DNA of 64,000 nt from Pseudobdellovibrio sp. (GCA_023701385.1 JAMPXC010000001.1:1-64000), one strand, 5' to 3'; numbered from the stretch's first letter, positions 34,973-43,962 are shown. A program made the numbers and translations. The notes: generated by a model not told the origin, from the sequence alone.

Positions 34973-35782
34973 GTGGTAACTCATTTTAGAACTCTTCTTT
35001 TTATCTTGGGGTTTTTCTGGCTGACGTTTGCGTCGGCCTTTGAAGTTCCGTCTTTAACTGGTCCTGTCGTTGATCGAGCGGGTATTCTTTCGTCGAATGA
35101 ATCAGCGCAGATCGCTGAACGCCTGCACGCCATCAAAGCGCAGGGCGGGGCGCAAATCCAAGTTTTAATTATTCCTAGTCTTGAAGGCGAAGCCATTGAA
35201 CAGGTTTCGATTCAGGTTTTTGATCAATGGAAATTAGGCGATGAGAAAAAAGATAACGGTGTTTTATTTGTCATGGCCACCAATGACCGCAAACTTCGTA
35301 TTGAAGTGGGTCAGGGCCTTGAAGGTAATATTCCTGATATTATCGCAAAACGTATTGTTAGCGAAATCACCAGACCAATCTTTAAGGCCGGTAATTATTT
35401 TGCTGGAATCTTTTTAACGACAGAAGCCATCAATCAGGCGGCAAGTACTCCTGACGGCCAGGTTTTTGATGTTTATAAATTTAAAGAAGAAATTTTAAAT
35501 AATCCGTCAGTTGCTTTGACTAAACGTGATCGTGGTAATCTGGCTGATCGTCACGACAAAGGTTCATCGGAAAAAAAGCTTTCAACAACTAAGATTTTTT
35601 TAATCTTAGGAGTGTTGTGGTTGATTATTTTTGTTTTCAGTCCATCAACAGCACTTTGGATTTTATTTAGTTTATTAAGTGGTGGCCGTGGAGGCGGTGG
35701 TGGTTATCGTGGCGGTGGCGGCGGTGGCTGGTCCGGCGGAGGAGGAAGTTCTTCTGGTGGTGGCGCTTCGGGTGATTGGTAA
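34973..35782 (+). CDS. TPM domain exported protein with Gly-rich tail
   Basis: A 269-residue YgcG-type protein: signal-like N-terminus (to about residue 22), TPM domain (about 25-170, with VVDRAGILSS, KKDNGVLFVMATNDRKLRIEVGQGLEG), a membrane helix (about 207-230), and a short cytoplasmic tail of repeated Gly (RGGGGGYRGGGGGGW...). TPM domains are thought to act in phosphatase-like or folding/assembly processes. The GTG at 34973 is the first start giving a signal sequence; the ribosome binding site is weak. It lies between LemA and another TPM-related gene. Confidence 0.85.
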   Translation: MVTHFRTLLFILGFFWLTFASAFEVPSLTGPVVDRAGILSSNESAQIAERLHAIKAQGGAQIQVLIIPSLEGEAIEQVSIQVFDQWKLGDEKKDNGVLFVMATNDRKLRIEVGQGLEGNIPDIIAKRIVSEITRPIFKAGNYFAGIFLTTEAINQAASTPDGQVFDVYKFKEEILNNPSVALTKRDRGNLADRHDKGSSEKKLSTTKIFLILGVLWLIIFVFSPSTALWILFSLLSGGRGGGGGYRGGGGGGWSGGGGSSSGGGASGDW

Positions 35783-35792
35783 GGAGTTGATC

Positions 35793-36437
35793 ATGGGTAA
35801 AATTAAAATTGATGCCGCAAAAATTGAATCAGCTATTGCCGACTTCGAGCAAGCCGTGGATTTTGAATTAGTTCCGGTGATTGCGAAAAGCTCAACGCCA
35901 ACATTACATGTGCCGTTTGTGATCAGCGCGCTTTTAATGGTGTTCGTGTTCTTTGGTTTTGAAGCCTATTATCTTTCTCAGTGGCATGACTGGGAAGCTT
36001 CAACAATTATTCATGTATTAGCGACGTTATTTGCCATCACACTGGTAATTGGCTTTATCTTGGCGCGCTTTAATGTGGTTCGTAGACTGTTAACGCCAGC
36101 GAAGTATCGTCATCAGTTTGCGCAACTTGAAGCCGAACAAGTGTTTTTAAAAAAACGTTTATTCGAAACAAAAGCACACCAAGGTTTACTGTTATTTATT
36201 TCTTTAATGGAACACAGAATTGTTATTCTTCCGGATATGCGTTCTGACTTTGCGGATTCAAAAAAAATAAGCGAAGAGATTCTTAAAATTCTACAAGATG
36301 ATTTCAAAGCGGGAAGCTATGAGAAAGGTCTTTTAGAAGCCATTGAACATCTTAAAAAGACCTTAAGCTCGAAATATCCAAAAACAAGTACCCACGGCAA
36401 TCAACTTCCGAACAAGTTGATCTGGTGGGACGAGTAA
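35793..36437 (+). CDS. TPM-related membrane protein
   Basis: A 214-residue protein beginning at the ATG at 35793 (AAGGAG six bases before); the longer frame back to 35679 overlaps the Gly-rich tail of the preceding gene and is not used. Two membrane helices (about 38-60 and 73-95) are followed by a TPM-like C-terminal part: LFETKAHQGLLLFISLMEHRIVILPDMRSD and FKAGSYEKGLLEAIEHLKKTL. It looks like the second TPM subunit that often accompanies LemA and YgcG. The stop abuts the stop of the convergent methyltransferase gene. Confidence 0.83.
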   Translation: MGKIKIDAAKIESAIADFEQAVDFELVPVIAKSSTPTLHVPFVISALLMVFVFFGFEAYYLSQWHDWEASTIIHVLATLFAITLVIGFILARFNVVRRLLTPAKYRHQFAQLEAEQVFLKKRLFETKAHQGLLLFISLMEHRIVILPDMRSDFADSKKISEEILKILQDDFKAGSYEKGLLEAIEHLKKTLSSKYPKTSTHGNQLPNKLIWWDE

Positions 36438-37109
36438 TTATTTTTTTCTAACAAACATTAAGCCATCACCCACAGTTAATAGACAGCTATCAACGCGTGT
36501 ATCTTGGCTAATTTTTAAATTTAAATTTCTAAGTGCTACGGTAGTTTCATCTTGAACTGAATTATCAGCCACATCGCCACTCCAAAGCATATTATCTAAA
36601 ACAATGACTCCGCCTGGGCGTAATAGCTTTAAACAAGCTTCAAAATAGTTGTGATAATTTAATTTATCCGCATCGATAAATGCGAAATCAAAAGTTCCGG
36701 CTTGGCTATTTAATGAATTTAAAGTTTCCATAGCTGGAGCGATTCTTAAATCGATTTTTTTATCAACACCGGCGGCTTGCCAATATTTTTTACCCATGTC
36801 AGTCCATTCTGTGCTGATATCACAGCAAATAATTTTTCCGTCTGCAGGTAATGCTTGGGCGATTTTTAAAGCGGTGTAGCCAGTAAAAGTTCCTACTTCG
36901 ATGGCTTTTTTTGCATTTGCGGTTTGAGCTAAAACGCCAAGAAAACTTCCTACGTCAGAGCTTGAAATCATTCCGCCTTGAGATAGGCGAGTGGTGTCTT
37001 TGCGTAATTGAGCCTCGATATCGCTTTCGACAGTGATCTTTTCGACCACGTAACGGGCAACTTGTTCATTAGTAATTGTACTTTTAACTTTTAAATCCGG
37101 TGAACTCAT
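36438..37109 (-). CDS. Class I SAM-dependent O-methyltransferase
   Basis: A 223-residue methyltransferase of the caffeoyl-CoA/catechol O-methyltransferase family. SAM-binding motif AIEVGTFTGYTALKIAQALP, acidic loop IICCDIS, metal-binding FAFIDADKLNYHNYFE and VIVLDNMLWSGDV are all present. It likely methylates a small hydroxylated molecule; the substrate is unknown. GGAGCTT precedes the ATG. Its stop codon directly abuts that of the convergent TPM gene. Confidence 0.9.
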   Translation of the reverse strand: MSSPDLKVKSTITNEQVARYVVEKITVESDIEAQLRKDTTRLSQGGMISSSDVGSFLGVLAQTANAKKAIEVGTFTGYTALKIAQALPADGKIICCDISTEWTDMGKKYWQAAGVDKKIDLRIAPAMETLNSLNSQAGTFDFAFIDADKLNYHNYFEACLKLLRPGGVIVLDNMLWSGDVADNSVQDETTVALRNLNLKISQDTRVDSCLLTVGDGLMFVRKK

Positions 37110-37173
37110 AGAAAGCTCCTTTTTAAGGTCATTTTACGAGTATATGGGTGCATTACAAGTTGATTTGATTTTA

Positions 37174-37211
37174 GCTATCATTTACGATTTTTATGATAAC
37201 GCGATGATAGC
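37174..37211. repeat. Inverted repeat upstream of tRNA-Arg
   Basis: GCTATCAT at 37174-37181 and ATGATAGC at 37204-37211 form perfect 8-base arms. A second palindrome, GCGTTGT-C-ACAACGC (37210-37224), follows at once and ends 7 bases before the tRNA. They may be operator-like or part of the tRNA gene promoter region; no -35/-10 pair is clear. Confidence 0.5.
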
Positions 37212-37231
37212 GTTGTCACAACGCACCTAAT

Positions 37232-37307
37232 GCAGTCGTAGTTCAATGGATAGAATTCCCGGCTTCGAACCGGTAGGTTGCAGGTTCGAGTCCTGCCGAC
37301 TGCACCA
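37232..37307 (+). tRNA. tRNA-Arg (anticodon TCG)
   Basis: 76 bases including encoded CCA. The acceptor stem GCAGTCG pairs with CGACTGC, D-stem GTTC/GAAT, anticodon loop CTTCGAA with anticodon TCG (reading CGA and related Arg codons), T-stem GCAGG/CCTGC with TTCGAGT loop. The outermost anticodon-stem pair is C-T, a mismatch. The gene stands alone. Confidence 0.93.
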
Positions 37308-37363
37308 TTTTCAAAATCAGACGCACTTTTAGTCTTTTGGGGGCCCACGCTCATGGATCAAAT

Positions 37364-38302
37364 TTAGAGTCGTTTTTTATTTTTCTTCTTATTAGAAAAA
37401 TCTTTTTTAGATGTAAAAAAATCTATGAACGCTCGCATCTTCGCGGGCATTTGGGCGCGAGAAGGCATGTAAAGATTAAACCCAGGCCAAGGTTGGCTCC
37501 ATGAATCTAGAACTCTTACTAAAGAGCCATTTGCGATGAGCGAGTTCACAGCCAGATCAAAGTGAATAATCAGTCCGATACCATCAACTGCTATGCGGAT
37601 AAGGGCTAATTCGTCATTCGTTGTTAATGAACCTTTTGGTTCAAATAAAATATCTTGGTGAGGCTTTTGAGGATTGGTGAACTCCCAATGATAAACTGAT
37701 TTATTCGCTGATGGTCGAAATCGCAAACAATTGTGTTGATTCAAATCAGAAGGAGTCTTTGGTACAGGGTGGTTTTTAAAATACTCAGGAGACCCAACCA
37801 CAGCCATTTGAATATCTGGTGATAGGGGAATAGCAACCATACTATCTAAAACGCTTTCTCGAAGTCTGATGCCCGCATCACATCCGTCTTGAACAATGTC
37901 TCCGATGCCATCATCCATAACTAGCTCGATGTGAATTTGAGGATGCAGTTTATAAAACTCCTTGAGATGGGGCTCGATCAAGAGTCTCGCGGCGACGCGA
38001 GACGTATTAATGCGAATTTCACCAGAGGGATTTGAAAGAGATTCTCCAGCAACCCCCGCTGCGTATTCGATTGACTTAAGCGCAGGTTCAACTTGTTTAA
38101 GAAAAATTTGACCTTCCTCAGTCAGTGAAATACTTCGTGTGGTTCTGTTTAAAAGACGAACGTTTAATTTTTCTTCGAGCATTCTCATGGTTTGCGACAA
38201 TGCGGAGGGCGAAACGCCCAGCACCTCTGAGGCAAGAGTAAAGCTGCCATGTTTTGCAAGTTGGCAAAAAGCTGAAATCGCCGGTAGTAAGTTTCTGTCC
38301 AT
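37364..38302 (-). CDS. LysR-family transcriptional regulator
   Basis: A 312-residue regulator. The N-terminal winged helix-turn-helix is clear: AFCQLAKHGSFTLASEVLGVSPSALSQTMRMLEEKLNVRLLNRTTRSISLTEEG. The C-terminal effector-binding domain (about 90-295) contains LVMDDGIGDIVQDGCDAGIRL, with the usual dual lobe arrangement. A lysine-rich tail follows. It is divergent from a hydrolase gene with about 110 bases between starts, the usual LysR arrangement, and a dyad TGAAG-N5-CTTCA lies 16 bases upstream of its start. The effector is unknown. Confidence 0.92.
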   Translation of the reverse strand: MDRNLLPAISAFCQLAKHGSFTLASEVLGVSPSALSQTMRMLEEKLNVRLLNRTTRSISLTEEGQIFLKQVEPALKSIEYAAGVAGESLSNPSGEIRINTSRVAARLLIEPHLKEFYKLHPQIHIELVMDDGIGDIVQDGCDAGIRLRESVLDSMVAIPLSPDIQMAVVGSPEYFKNHPVPKTPSDLNQHNCLRFRPSANKSVYHWEFTNPQKPHQDILFEPKGSLTTNDELALIRIAVDGIGLIIHFDLAVNSLIANGSLVRVLDSWSQPWPGFNLYMPSRAQMPAKMRAFIDFFTSKKDFSNKKKNKKRL

Positions 38303-38317
38303 TTTTACCCCTTATTG

Positions 38318-38332
38318 TGAAGCTGTACTTCA
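38318..38332. promoter_or_regulatory. Candidate LysR operator
   Basis: TGAAG-CTGTA-CTTCA, a perfect 5-base dyad of the T-N11-A type bound by LysR proteins, between the divergent LysR and hydrolase genes. It is 16 bases from the LysR start. Confidence 0.5.
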
Positions 38333-38411
38333 AAGTAATTTAAGCATTAGCATATTCTCAATAAAAAATACCAGGACTATTATTAATCTATAAACTCAAC
38401 AGGAGATACTT

Positions 38412-39338
38412 ATGAAAACAGTTAATATTAAAAACCGTGATATGTATTGGTCAATTGCCGCAGATCTTTATTTCCCGCCTGGATTTGATGAATCGAAAAA
38501 ATATCCAGCTATTGTCAGCGCCCATCCGATCGGTAGCTGCAAAGAACAAACGTCAGGGAATATCTATGGTGCAGCCTTAGCGAAGGAAGGATTCGTTGTC
38601 ATTGCTTTCGACCGTAGCTTTCAAGGGTCGAGCGGTGGTGAGCCACGCTTTATTGAAGATCCAACTTTGTCTGTCGAAGATTTCCGCCATGTTGCAGATT
38701 ATCTTGTAACACTTCCTTATATCGATGATGCCCGTATTGGCGTTTTGGGTATTTGCGGTGGTGGTGGTTACGCGATTAACGCAGCCATGACCGAACGTCG
38801 CTTTAAAGCAGTAACTACTATCACAGGAGTGAATTACGGTCGTCTTATGCGAGAAGGTTTTAGTAATTTTGATCCTGTCGCGTTACTAGAGGCTACTGCC
38901 AATAAACGTACAGTCGAAGCGCGTGGAGAAAATTGGAAAGTAACAGATCTGTTGCCACCTTCAGTTGAAGCGGGAAAACAAGCCGGTATCAAAGATAGAG
39001 ATGTGCTTGAAGCCACAGACTATTACCGCACTCCACGCGGTCAAAAACCAAATGGTCTTAATCGCTCACTGGATTCACACCAAGCAGCCGCTGTGGGATG
39101 GGATGCATTTCATTTAGCTGAGGTTTTACTGACACAACCATTAATGGTCGTAGTCGGCGACCAAGTTGGCGCCTTTGGTGCTTACCGTGACGGTTGTGAA
39201 ATTGTTGGTCGTGCGCGATCACAGAAAAAAGAACTCGTTGTTGTCGAAGGAAGTTCTCACTACGACCTTTACGACAAAACAGAGCCAGTCGGTAAAGCGT
39301 TAGCCAAAGTAATTCCTTTCTTTAAAGCCAATCTTTAA
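38412..39338 (+). CDS. Alpha/beta hydrolase with Cys nucleophile
   Basis: A 308-residue alpha/beta hydrolase of the dienelactone-hydrolase/YcjY-like group. The nucleophile elbow reads GICGGGGY with C115 in the Ser position; dienelactone hydrolases also use Cys. Oxyanion-side IVSAHPIGSCKEQ and catalytic His in EGSSHYDLYD are visible, with a candidate Asp in VVVGDQVGAFG. AGGAG lies 7 bases before the ATG. It is divergent from a LysR regulator, which probably controls it. The substrate is unknown. Confidence 0.87.
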   Translation: MKTVNIKNRDMYWSIAADLYFPPGFDESKKYPAIVSAHPIGSCKEQTSGNIYGAALAKEGFVVIAFDRSFQGSSGGEPRFIEDPTLSVEDFRHVADYLVTLPYIDDARIGVLGICGGGGYAINAAMTERRFKAVTTITGVNYGRLMREGFSNFDPVALLEATANKRTVEARGENWKVTDLLPPSVEAGKQAGIKDRDVLEATDYYRTPRGQKPNGLNRSLDSHQAAAVGWDAFHLAEVLLTQPLMVVVGDQVGAFGAYRDGCEIVGRARSQKKELVVVEGSSHYDLYDKTEPVGKALAKVIPFFKANL

Positions 39339-39343
39339 ACAAT

Positions 39344-39377
39344 AAACAGGGCCTCTTTTTAAAAGGCCCTGTTTTTT
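39344..39377. terminator. Intrinsic terminator
   Basis: AAACAGGGCCT ... AGGCCCTGTTT stem with a loop of A/T and a 6-T run, following the hydrolase gene; also usable for the minus-strand small gene. Confidence 0.93.
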
Positions 39378-39439
39378 CATTTTCAAGCGCGTTTAGATTA
39401 ATTGCGGCTCTGGTTTTATATCTCGTTTATATTACGTAA

Positions 39440-39694
39440 TTACTTCTTATTTATAACATTGTCGATTACAGATTCAGACACTTCAATATTAAACATAGCC
39501 CCTTCTGCAAATTTAAATTTTTTTGGAAAAACTGATTTTGGAAGCCAGTATTTTTGCCCGTGGCTATCTATCACTTTAACTCTGGTGTGTTCGGCTTCGT
39601 TACCGATTTTACCTTGAATAAAAATATTTTCATCTAAAGCCGCGAAAGCTGTTGTTGTGAATAATAAAAAACCGATGACGATTTTAGAAGTCAT
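39440..39694 (-). CDS. Small secreted protein
   Basis: An 84-residue protein with a signal peptide (MTSKIVIGFLLFTTTAFAA). The mature part reads like a small beta-barrel (FIQGKIGNEAEHTRVKVIDSHGQKYWLPKSVFP, then GAMFNIEV). No cysteines, no recognised family. AAGGAGTT precedes the ATG, and the ATG overlaps the stop of the upstream gene by one base, so the two are translationally coupled. Confidence 0.8.
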   Translation of the reverse strand: MTSKIVIGFLLFTTTAFAALDENIFIQGKIGNEAEHTRVKVIDSHGQKYWLPKSVFPKKFKFAEGAMFNIEVSESVIDNVINKK

Positions 39695-40590
39695 TAGTTA
39701 ACTCCTTTGCCGTTATTTTGTTGGTCGCCAGCTTTTGAGTGAGGAACAGCTTGGCCATCAGCAGTGACTGTTTTTGAACCGTAGCCTCTTTGTTTTGCGC
39801 ATTCAGTCGGTGTTGCATCAGTGCAGAATTCAGCGCCGCATGTAGCGAGACGATTAATTTTAAAACCATTTTTAGTACATTTCACAAAACCACTGCAGAC
39901 TTTACCGCTGCCACTACAACCAGGAGCATAAAGTAACTTTCTCGGTGGAAGGGCGCTATCCCATTCACAAGTGTATTCGTAACCTTTTGCTTCTTTAGCT
40001 GTTCCCGAAACAGAAACTGTCGCTGATACACTGGTTACCGCAGATACAGTGACTGGACTTGACACTGTTGTTTTGGCTGTCGGCGTAGAAGCTTTAGGTG
40101 TTTCAGCTGTAGCATTAACATATTTTTTATTTTTTAGATCGTAGGTTTTGCCATTAAGACTATACGTGTATTTTTCTAAATCGATCTCTGGGTAAGCGGG
40201 TGTTTTAGGTTTGTAGTCTGTATTGTATTTTGTTTTATATGCCGCTAACTGATCTATTGAAGCTTTACAGATCGTAGTCATCTTTTTATTGCGGTTACAT
40301 TCATCCGTATAATAATCAATATCAGCTTCGGCGTTTAAACGAATACTTTGATCAGTTGGAGTGCCTTTATCCCCGTAAACCAAAGTGTTATTAAACTGTA
40401 AAGCATCTCGCTGCGCTTTTCTTAAATTGCGCGAAGAATCTTGATTCGGGTAATTTTTTTTAGAGCGCAAGTAATAGTCGATTGAATCAACGACCGATTT
40501 GGCTTTGTTGTTTAAATAATTTTCGTCAGCATGGGCCGACAAAGCCAAAAATACAGAAAAGACGTAAATAAAAGTATTTTTAATTTTCAT
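39694..40590 (-). CDS. Secreted protein with Ser/Thr linker and Cys-rich C-terminus
   Basis: About 298 residues from ATG 40590 (MKIKNTFIYVFSVFLALSAHA signal); an upstream in-frame start adds 8 residues. The N-terminal half is helical and charged (NKAKSVVDSIDYYL, RKAQRDALQFN); the middle is a Ser/Thr/Val/Ala-rich linker (about 165-200); the C-terminal 85 residues hold eight cysteines (YTCEWD, APGCSGSGKVCSGFVKC, ATCGAEFC, TECAKQ). No family recognised. It is coupled to the 84-residue gene downstream, so the two may act together outside the cytoplasm. Confidence 0.78.
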   Translation of the reverse strand: MKIKNTFIYVFSVFLALSAHADENYLNNKAKSVVDSIDYYLRSKKNYPNQDSSRNLRKAQRDALQFNNTLVYGDKGTPTDQSIRLNAEADIDYYTDECNRNKKMTTICKASIDQLAAYKTKYNTDYKPKTPAYPEIDLEKYTYSLNGKTYDLKNKKYVNATAETPKASTPTAKTTVSSPVTVSAVTSVSATVSVSGTAKEAKGYEYTCEWDSALPPRKLLYAPGCSGSGKVCSGFVKCTKNGFKINRLATCGAEFCTDATPTECAKQRGYGSKTVTADGQAVPHSKAGDQQNNGKGVN

Positions 40591-40685
40591 AGTTAAATAA
40601 TAACAAAAAAGCACAAACTGATTAGGTCCAGTAATTGGGGGAGTAGACCATTGTCGTGCCTCTAAAAAGAGGTTAAAGTATCGCT

Positions 40686-41558
40686 ATGGTTCTAGGATAC
40701 ATATTTGCGTTAACAGCGGCTCTTCTTTGGGGTGTGTCAGGCACTTTAGCACAATACCTTTTTCAACATCGCGAAGTTACACCCGAGTGGTTGGTAACGG
40801 TGCGGATGCTGATGGCGAGTGCTGTATTGTTAAGTTTTCCATTGATCCAAAATTCAAAAGCGGTGTTTGCTCCGCTGAAAGAGAAAAAAGATCGTTTGAG
40901 TATTATTGCTTTCGGTATTTTTGGCATGCTTACGGTTCAGTATACTTATTTTGTCACAATCAAACACTCGAATGCAGCAACGGCGACGATTCTTCAGTAT
41001 CTGGGGCCGGTGTTTATTGCGATCTACTATTCGTTTATTGAAAAAAGAATTCCTGTTGTTAAAGAATTCATTGCGATTACTTTTGCATTGTTGGGAACTT
41101 TTTTAATTGTCACACATGGAAGTCTTGAAACGCTTTCGGTGACTCCGCAAGCTTTTTGGTGGGGAGTTGCATCAGCCATTGCGTTGGCTGTGTATTCAGT
41201 TCTTCCGCTTAACTTGATGAACCGTCATAATGCTGCCATCGTCGTCGGTTGGGGAATGTTTGTCGGTGGTGTTTCGTTAAGTCTTATTTACACACCATGG
41301 AATGTTCCAGGAATTTGGGATAGCACAGCGTTTATTTTTACTGGAGCCATTATACTTTTTGGAACGGCCTTGCCATTTTATTTATATTTACGTTCAGTCA
41401 AAATGGTTGGAGCCACAACGGCGAGCCTTCTGGCGTGTATTGAACCTTTATCGGCAGCTGTCGTTGCGGTTTTTTGGTTAAATGTTTCTTTTGGAATTTT
41501 TGATTGGTTAGGCACAGTTTGTATTTTAACAACGATTGCACTGTTAACAAAAAAATAG
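40686..41558 (+). CDS. EamA-family (DMT) transporter
   Basis: A 290-residue protein with ten predicted membrane helices in two EamA halves (about 3-140 and 155-290). Features such as TAALLWGVSGTLA, YFVTIKHSNAATATILQYLGPVFIAI and LPFYLYLRSVKMVGATTASLLACIEPLSAAVVAV are typical drug/metabolite exporters. The substrate is unknown. It has a weak AGAGG ribosome binding site and no operon partner. Confidence 0.92.
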   Translation: MVLGYIFALTAALLWGVSGTLAQYLFQHREVTPEWLVTVRMLMASAVLLSFPLIQNSKAVFAPLKEKKDRLSIIAFGIFGMLTVQYTYFVTIKHSNAATATILQYLGPVFIAIYYSFIEKRIPVVKEFIAITFALLGTFLIVTHGSLETLSVTPQAFWWGVASAIALAVYSVLPLNLMNRHNAAIVVGWGMFVGGVSLSLIYTPWNVPGIWDSTAFIFTGAIILFGTALPFYLYLRSVKMVGATTASLLACIEPLSAAVVAVFWLNVSFGIFDWLGTVCILTTIALLTKK

Positions 41559-41642
41559 GGCATAGGTGTTAAGTCTTCAAACTGAGTAAGTTGACTTAAA
41601 AACTAAAATAAGTTTAACATAGTGTGGAGAAGGGGCTCTGCA

Positions 41643-43160
41643 ATGAAAATTCAGTGGAAGATATTTTATTGCCTATTTGCCATTGTTTTATTCGTACTGC
41701 TTGTTGGGGCCGTTACCTATGATGCCACAGCAAAAGTTTCCTATTTTCGGGAGCGTGCCTTAGCTGTTGAAGGTCGTTTGTTATCTGCGACATTCCTGCG
41801 TGCCCAGGTCAGAAACCAACTTTTAGAAACATTTGACGTTCTATTCGTTTCAGGAATTGAAAAGAACGAAGATCGTATCACTAAAGGCAAAGAAAGCATA
41901 CAGCAAAAACTTGCTACTCTTGAAAAAACACTTACTGCGGCGGGTGTTGTTGATAGTGCTTATAAAACTGATTTAGAGGAAGTCATCAGTTCTTACACGG
42001 CTCTTCAGAGCAGTCTTGATCGTGGTGTTTTGCTTGTTAAAAGCGGAAAAATGAAAGAGGCCCGACAAGTTTTAATTGATGCTCATAAGAATAAATTTCA
42101 AAAAGGATTTATTGAAAAAATTTCGGCTATCATTAAAAAAGAAGCGCAAGTGAGCGCTGCAGAATCTAAAAACTTAGGGCGAAGTATTAATTTACTTCAA
42201 AGAATACTTTTGTTTTCTGCGGGCGCCTCTGTACTGCTGTCGTTATTGTTATCAACCATAATTTCACGCTCGATTGGTCGAAGATTGTCTGGCATTGAAA
42301 AAGCAGCACAACGAATTTCATCTGGTGATTTCAACATTTCACTGACTACTAATGGTAATGATGAGGTTTCAACACTCTCAGAAGCGATCAACAAAATGGC
42401 AGCATCATTGCAGGATGCAAAAACGCAAATCGTGAAACAACAAGAATTGTTGGTTTTAAATTCTAAAATGTCATCGCTGGGTGAAATGGCCAGCGGTATT
42501 GCTCACGAGATTAATACACCATTGGCCGTTATTGCGCTAAGAGTTGCGCTACTTAAAGAAGCCTGCAACGCCGAAAACTTTGCAATAGCCGGACGAAAAG
42601 TCGTGATCGATGCTTGTACTATTATTGAAAGAACAACGAATCGCATCGCTAAAATTGTCACGGGGCTTAGAGCCTTTGCGCGAGATGGAGCCTCTGATCC
42701 TTTTCAGCACACAGACATGCAAGCTATTGTCGATGACACTTTAGATCTATGTGGCGAAAGATTTCGTAGCAGTGGTGTTGATCTGCAGCTAGAAATGCCT
42801 GAACATAAGTTGTTTCTTTCTTGCCGTGCAACGCAGATTTCGCAAGTTCTTTTAAACTTATTAAGTAATTCATTTGATGCGATTGAAACACTCGGAGAAA
42901 AATGGATCAAAATAAAAGCCACAGATTTAGGTGAGGAAATTGAATTAAGTGTGACCGATAGTGGACACGGTATTTCACCAGTGATTCGCTCGAAGTTAGC
43001 GCAACCATTTTTTACAACAAAAGACGTTGGTAAGGGCACAGGGCTTGGGCTTAGTATTTCACGGGGTATCTTGATGGATCACGGCGGGCGTTTGTTTTTA
43101 GATGAGCAAAGTGAAAACACTCGCTTTGTGATTGTACTTCCGAAAAAAACTGTAAAATAA
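41643..43160 (+). CDS. Sensor histidine kinase with HAMP domain
   Basis: A 505-residue kinase starting at the ATG at 41643 (AAGGGG nearby). TM1 is about 5-27, followed by a helical periplasmic four-helix-bundle-like domain (about 35-185), TM2 (about 187-208), HAMP (about 208-265), H-box GIAHEINTPLAVI with phospho-acceptor His at about 288, and HATPase (NLLSNSFDAIE, VTDSGHGI, FFTTKDVGKGTGLGLSISRG). It closely resembles the kinase at 59288-60871 in the cytoplasmic part, suggesting paralogues. No response regulator is adjacent, so its partner must be encoded elsewhere. Confidence 0.93.
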   Translation: MKIQWKIFYCLFAIVLFVLLVGAVTYDATAKVSYFRERALAVEGRLLSATFLRAQVRNQLLETFDVLFVSGIEKNEDRITKGKESIQQKLATLEKTLTAAGVVDSAYKTDLEEVISSYTALQSSLDRGVLLVKSGKMKEARQVLIDAHKNKFQKGFIEKISAIIKKEAQVSAAESKNLGRSINLLQRILLFSAGASVLLSLLLSTIISRSIGRRLSGIEKAAQRISSGDFNISLTTNGNDEVSTLSEAINKMAASLQDAKTQIVKQQELLVLNSKMSSLGEMASGIAHEINTPLAVIALRVALLKEACNAENFAIAGRKVVIDACTIIERTTNRIAKIVTGLRAFARDGASDPFQHTDMQAIVDDTLDLCGERFRSSGVDLQLEMPEHKLFLSCRATQISQVLLNLLSNSFDAIETLGEKWIKIKATDLGEEIELSVTDSGHGISPVIRSKLAQPFFTTKDVGKGTGLGLSISRGILMDHGGRLFLDEQSENTRFVIVLPKKTVK

Positions 43161-43161
43161 A

Positions 43162-43890
43162 TTATTCGCTTTGAGTTGTTCTTGCGACGTAAGAAAAATA
43201 TAAAGCAATCGAAGCGGGCAATAAAAAACCAGCAAATTTAAAATTAATAAAAGCAAACGCGCCAACAATAGCACCGGCCGTGAACGAGGCCACAGTTCCC
43301 ATACGTAATTTATTTGAACGGCGTTCTTTTTGTTTTTGTTCTGAATTTTTCGCGGTGATTTCGGCACGCACTAAGCCTAAGCCTAAATCTGTTGTAAGAC
43401 CTGTTAAATGAGTTGTGCGAACAGTGGCTCCAGATGACATCGTGATAGCGCCATTTTGTAAACCGCAAGCCATGCAAAGAATAGCTGAAAGTAGATAATC
43501 ATTTTTAAGATCGGTATTGGTGCCAAACTCACCGAAGAAACCAAAAAGGCCACCTAAAGCAACAACTAATAAAAGAAAAGCTACGATCTGCATGACCGGG
43601 GCATATTTCTGCCCGTGGCGGTAATGGGCGAATTGTTTTTCAGTTAAGTAAGCTGAAAACATCACGCCCACCATGAACGCTATCGGAATGATAAGTGTCA
43701 TGATAAAACCGTACCAATCCATTTGTTCAAGAGAAATTCCAGCTAAAGTGGCGTAGCCTGTGACATGCGAAACAAAACGGTGGCTAGCCAAAAAACCGCC
43801 GGTGTTGATGCTTCCGGCTAAAAAGCTAAGGATAAACCAATCGATGTAAGTTTTGCGGCTGACTTGATCTTCTAATTTGTGCACGAACAT
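43162..43890 (-). CDS. DUF1275 (YoaK-like) membrane protein
   Basis: About 242 residues from ATG 43890 (MFVHKLEDQVSRKTYI); the longer frame from 43941 lacks support. Six membrane helices. The family pattern LAGSINTGGFLASHRFVSHVTGYATLAG and ACGLQNGAITMSSGATVRTTHLTGLTTDLG is clear. Function unknown. It is divergent from the lipoprotein gene at 43963; TATAAT on its strand lies about ten bases upstream of this ATG, so the -10 may be very close to the start. Confidence 0.88.
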   Translation of the reverse strand: MFVHKLEDQVSRKTYIDWFILSFLAGSINTGGFLASHRFVSHVTGYATLAGISLEQMDWYGFIMTLIIPIAFMVGVMFSAYLTEKQFAHYRHGQKYAPVMQIVAFLLLVVALGGLFGFFGEFGTNTDLKNDYLLSAILCMACGLQNGAITMSSGATVRTTHLTGLTTDLGLGLVRAEITAKNSEQKQKERRSNKLRMGTVASFTAGAIVGAFAFINFKFAGFLLPASIALYFSYVARTTQSE

Positions 43891-43962
43891 ATAAAATATT
43901 ATATGGCACTTCTTTTGAAATGCCACAGAGTTTTTAAACAAAACTGTCCAATAGGGGGCAAC

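Noticed and set aside
35679-35792. Upstream start of the second TPM gene
   Set aside because: The extra part overlaps the Gly-rich end of the previous gene in another frame; AAGGAG at 35781 supports ATG 35793.
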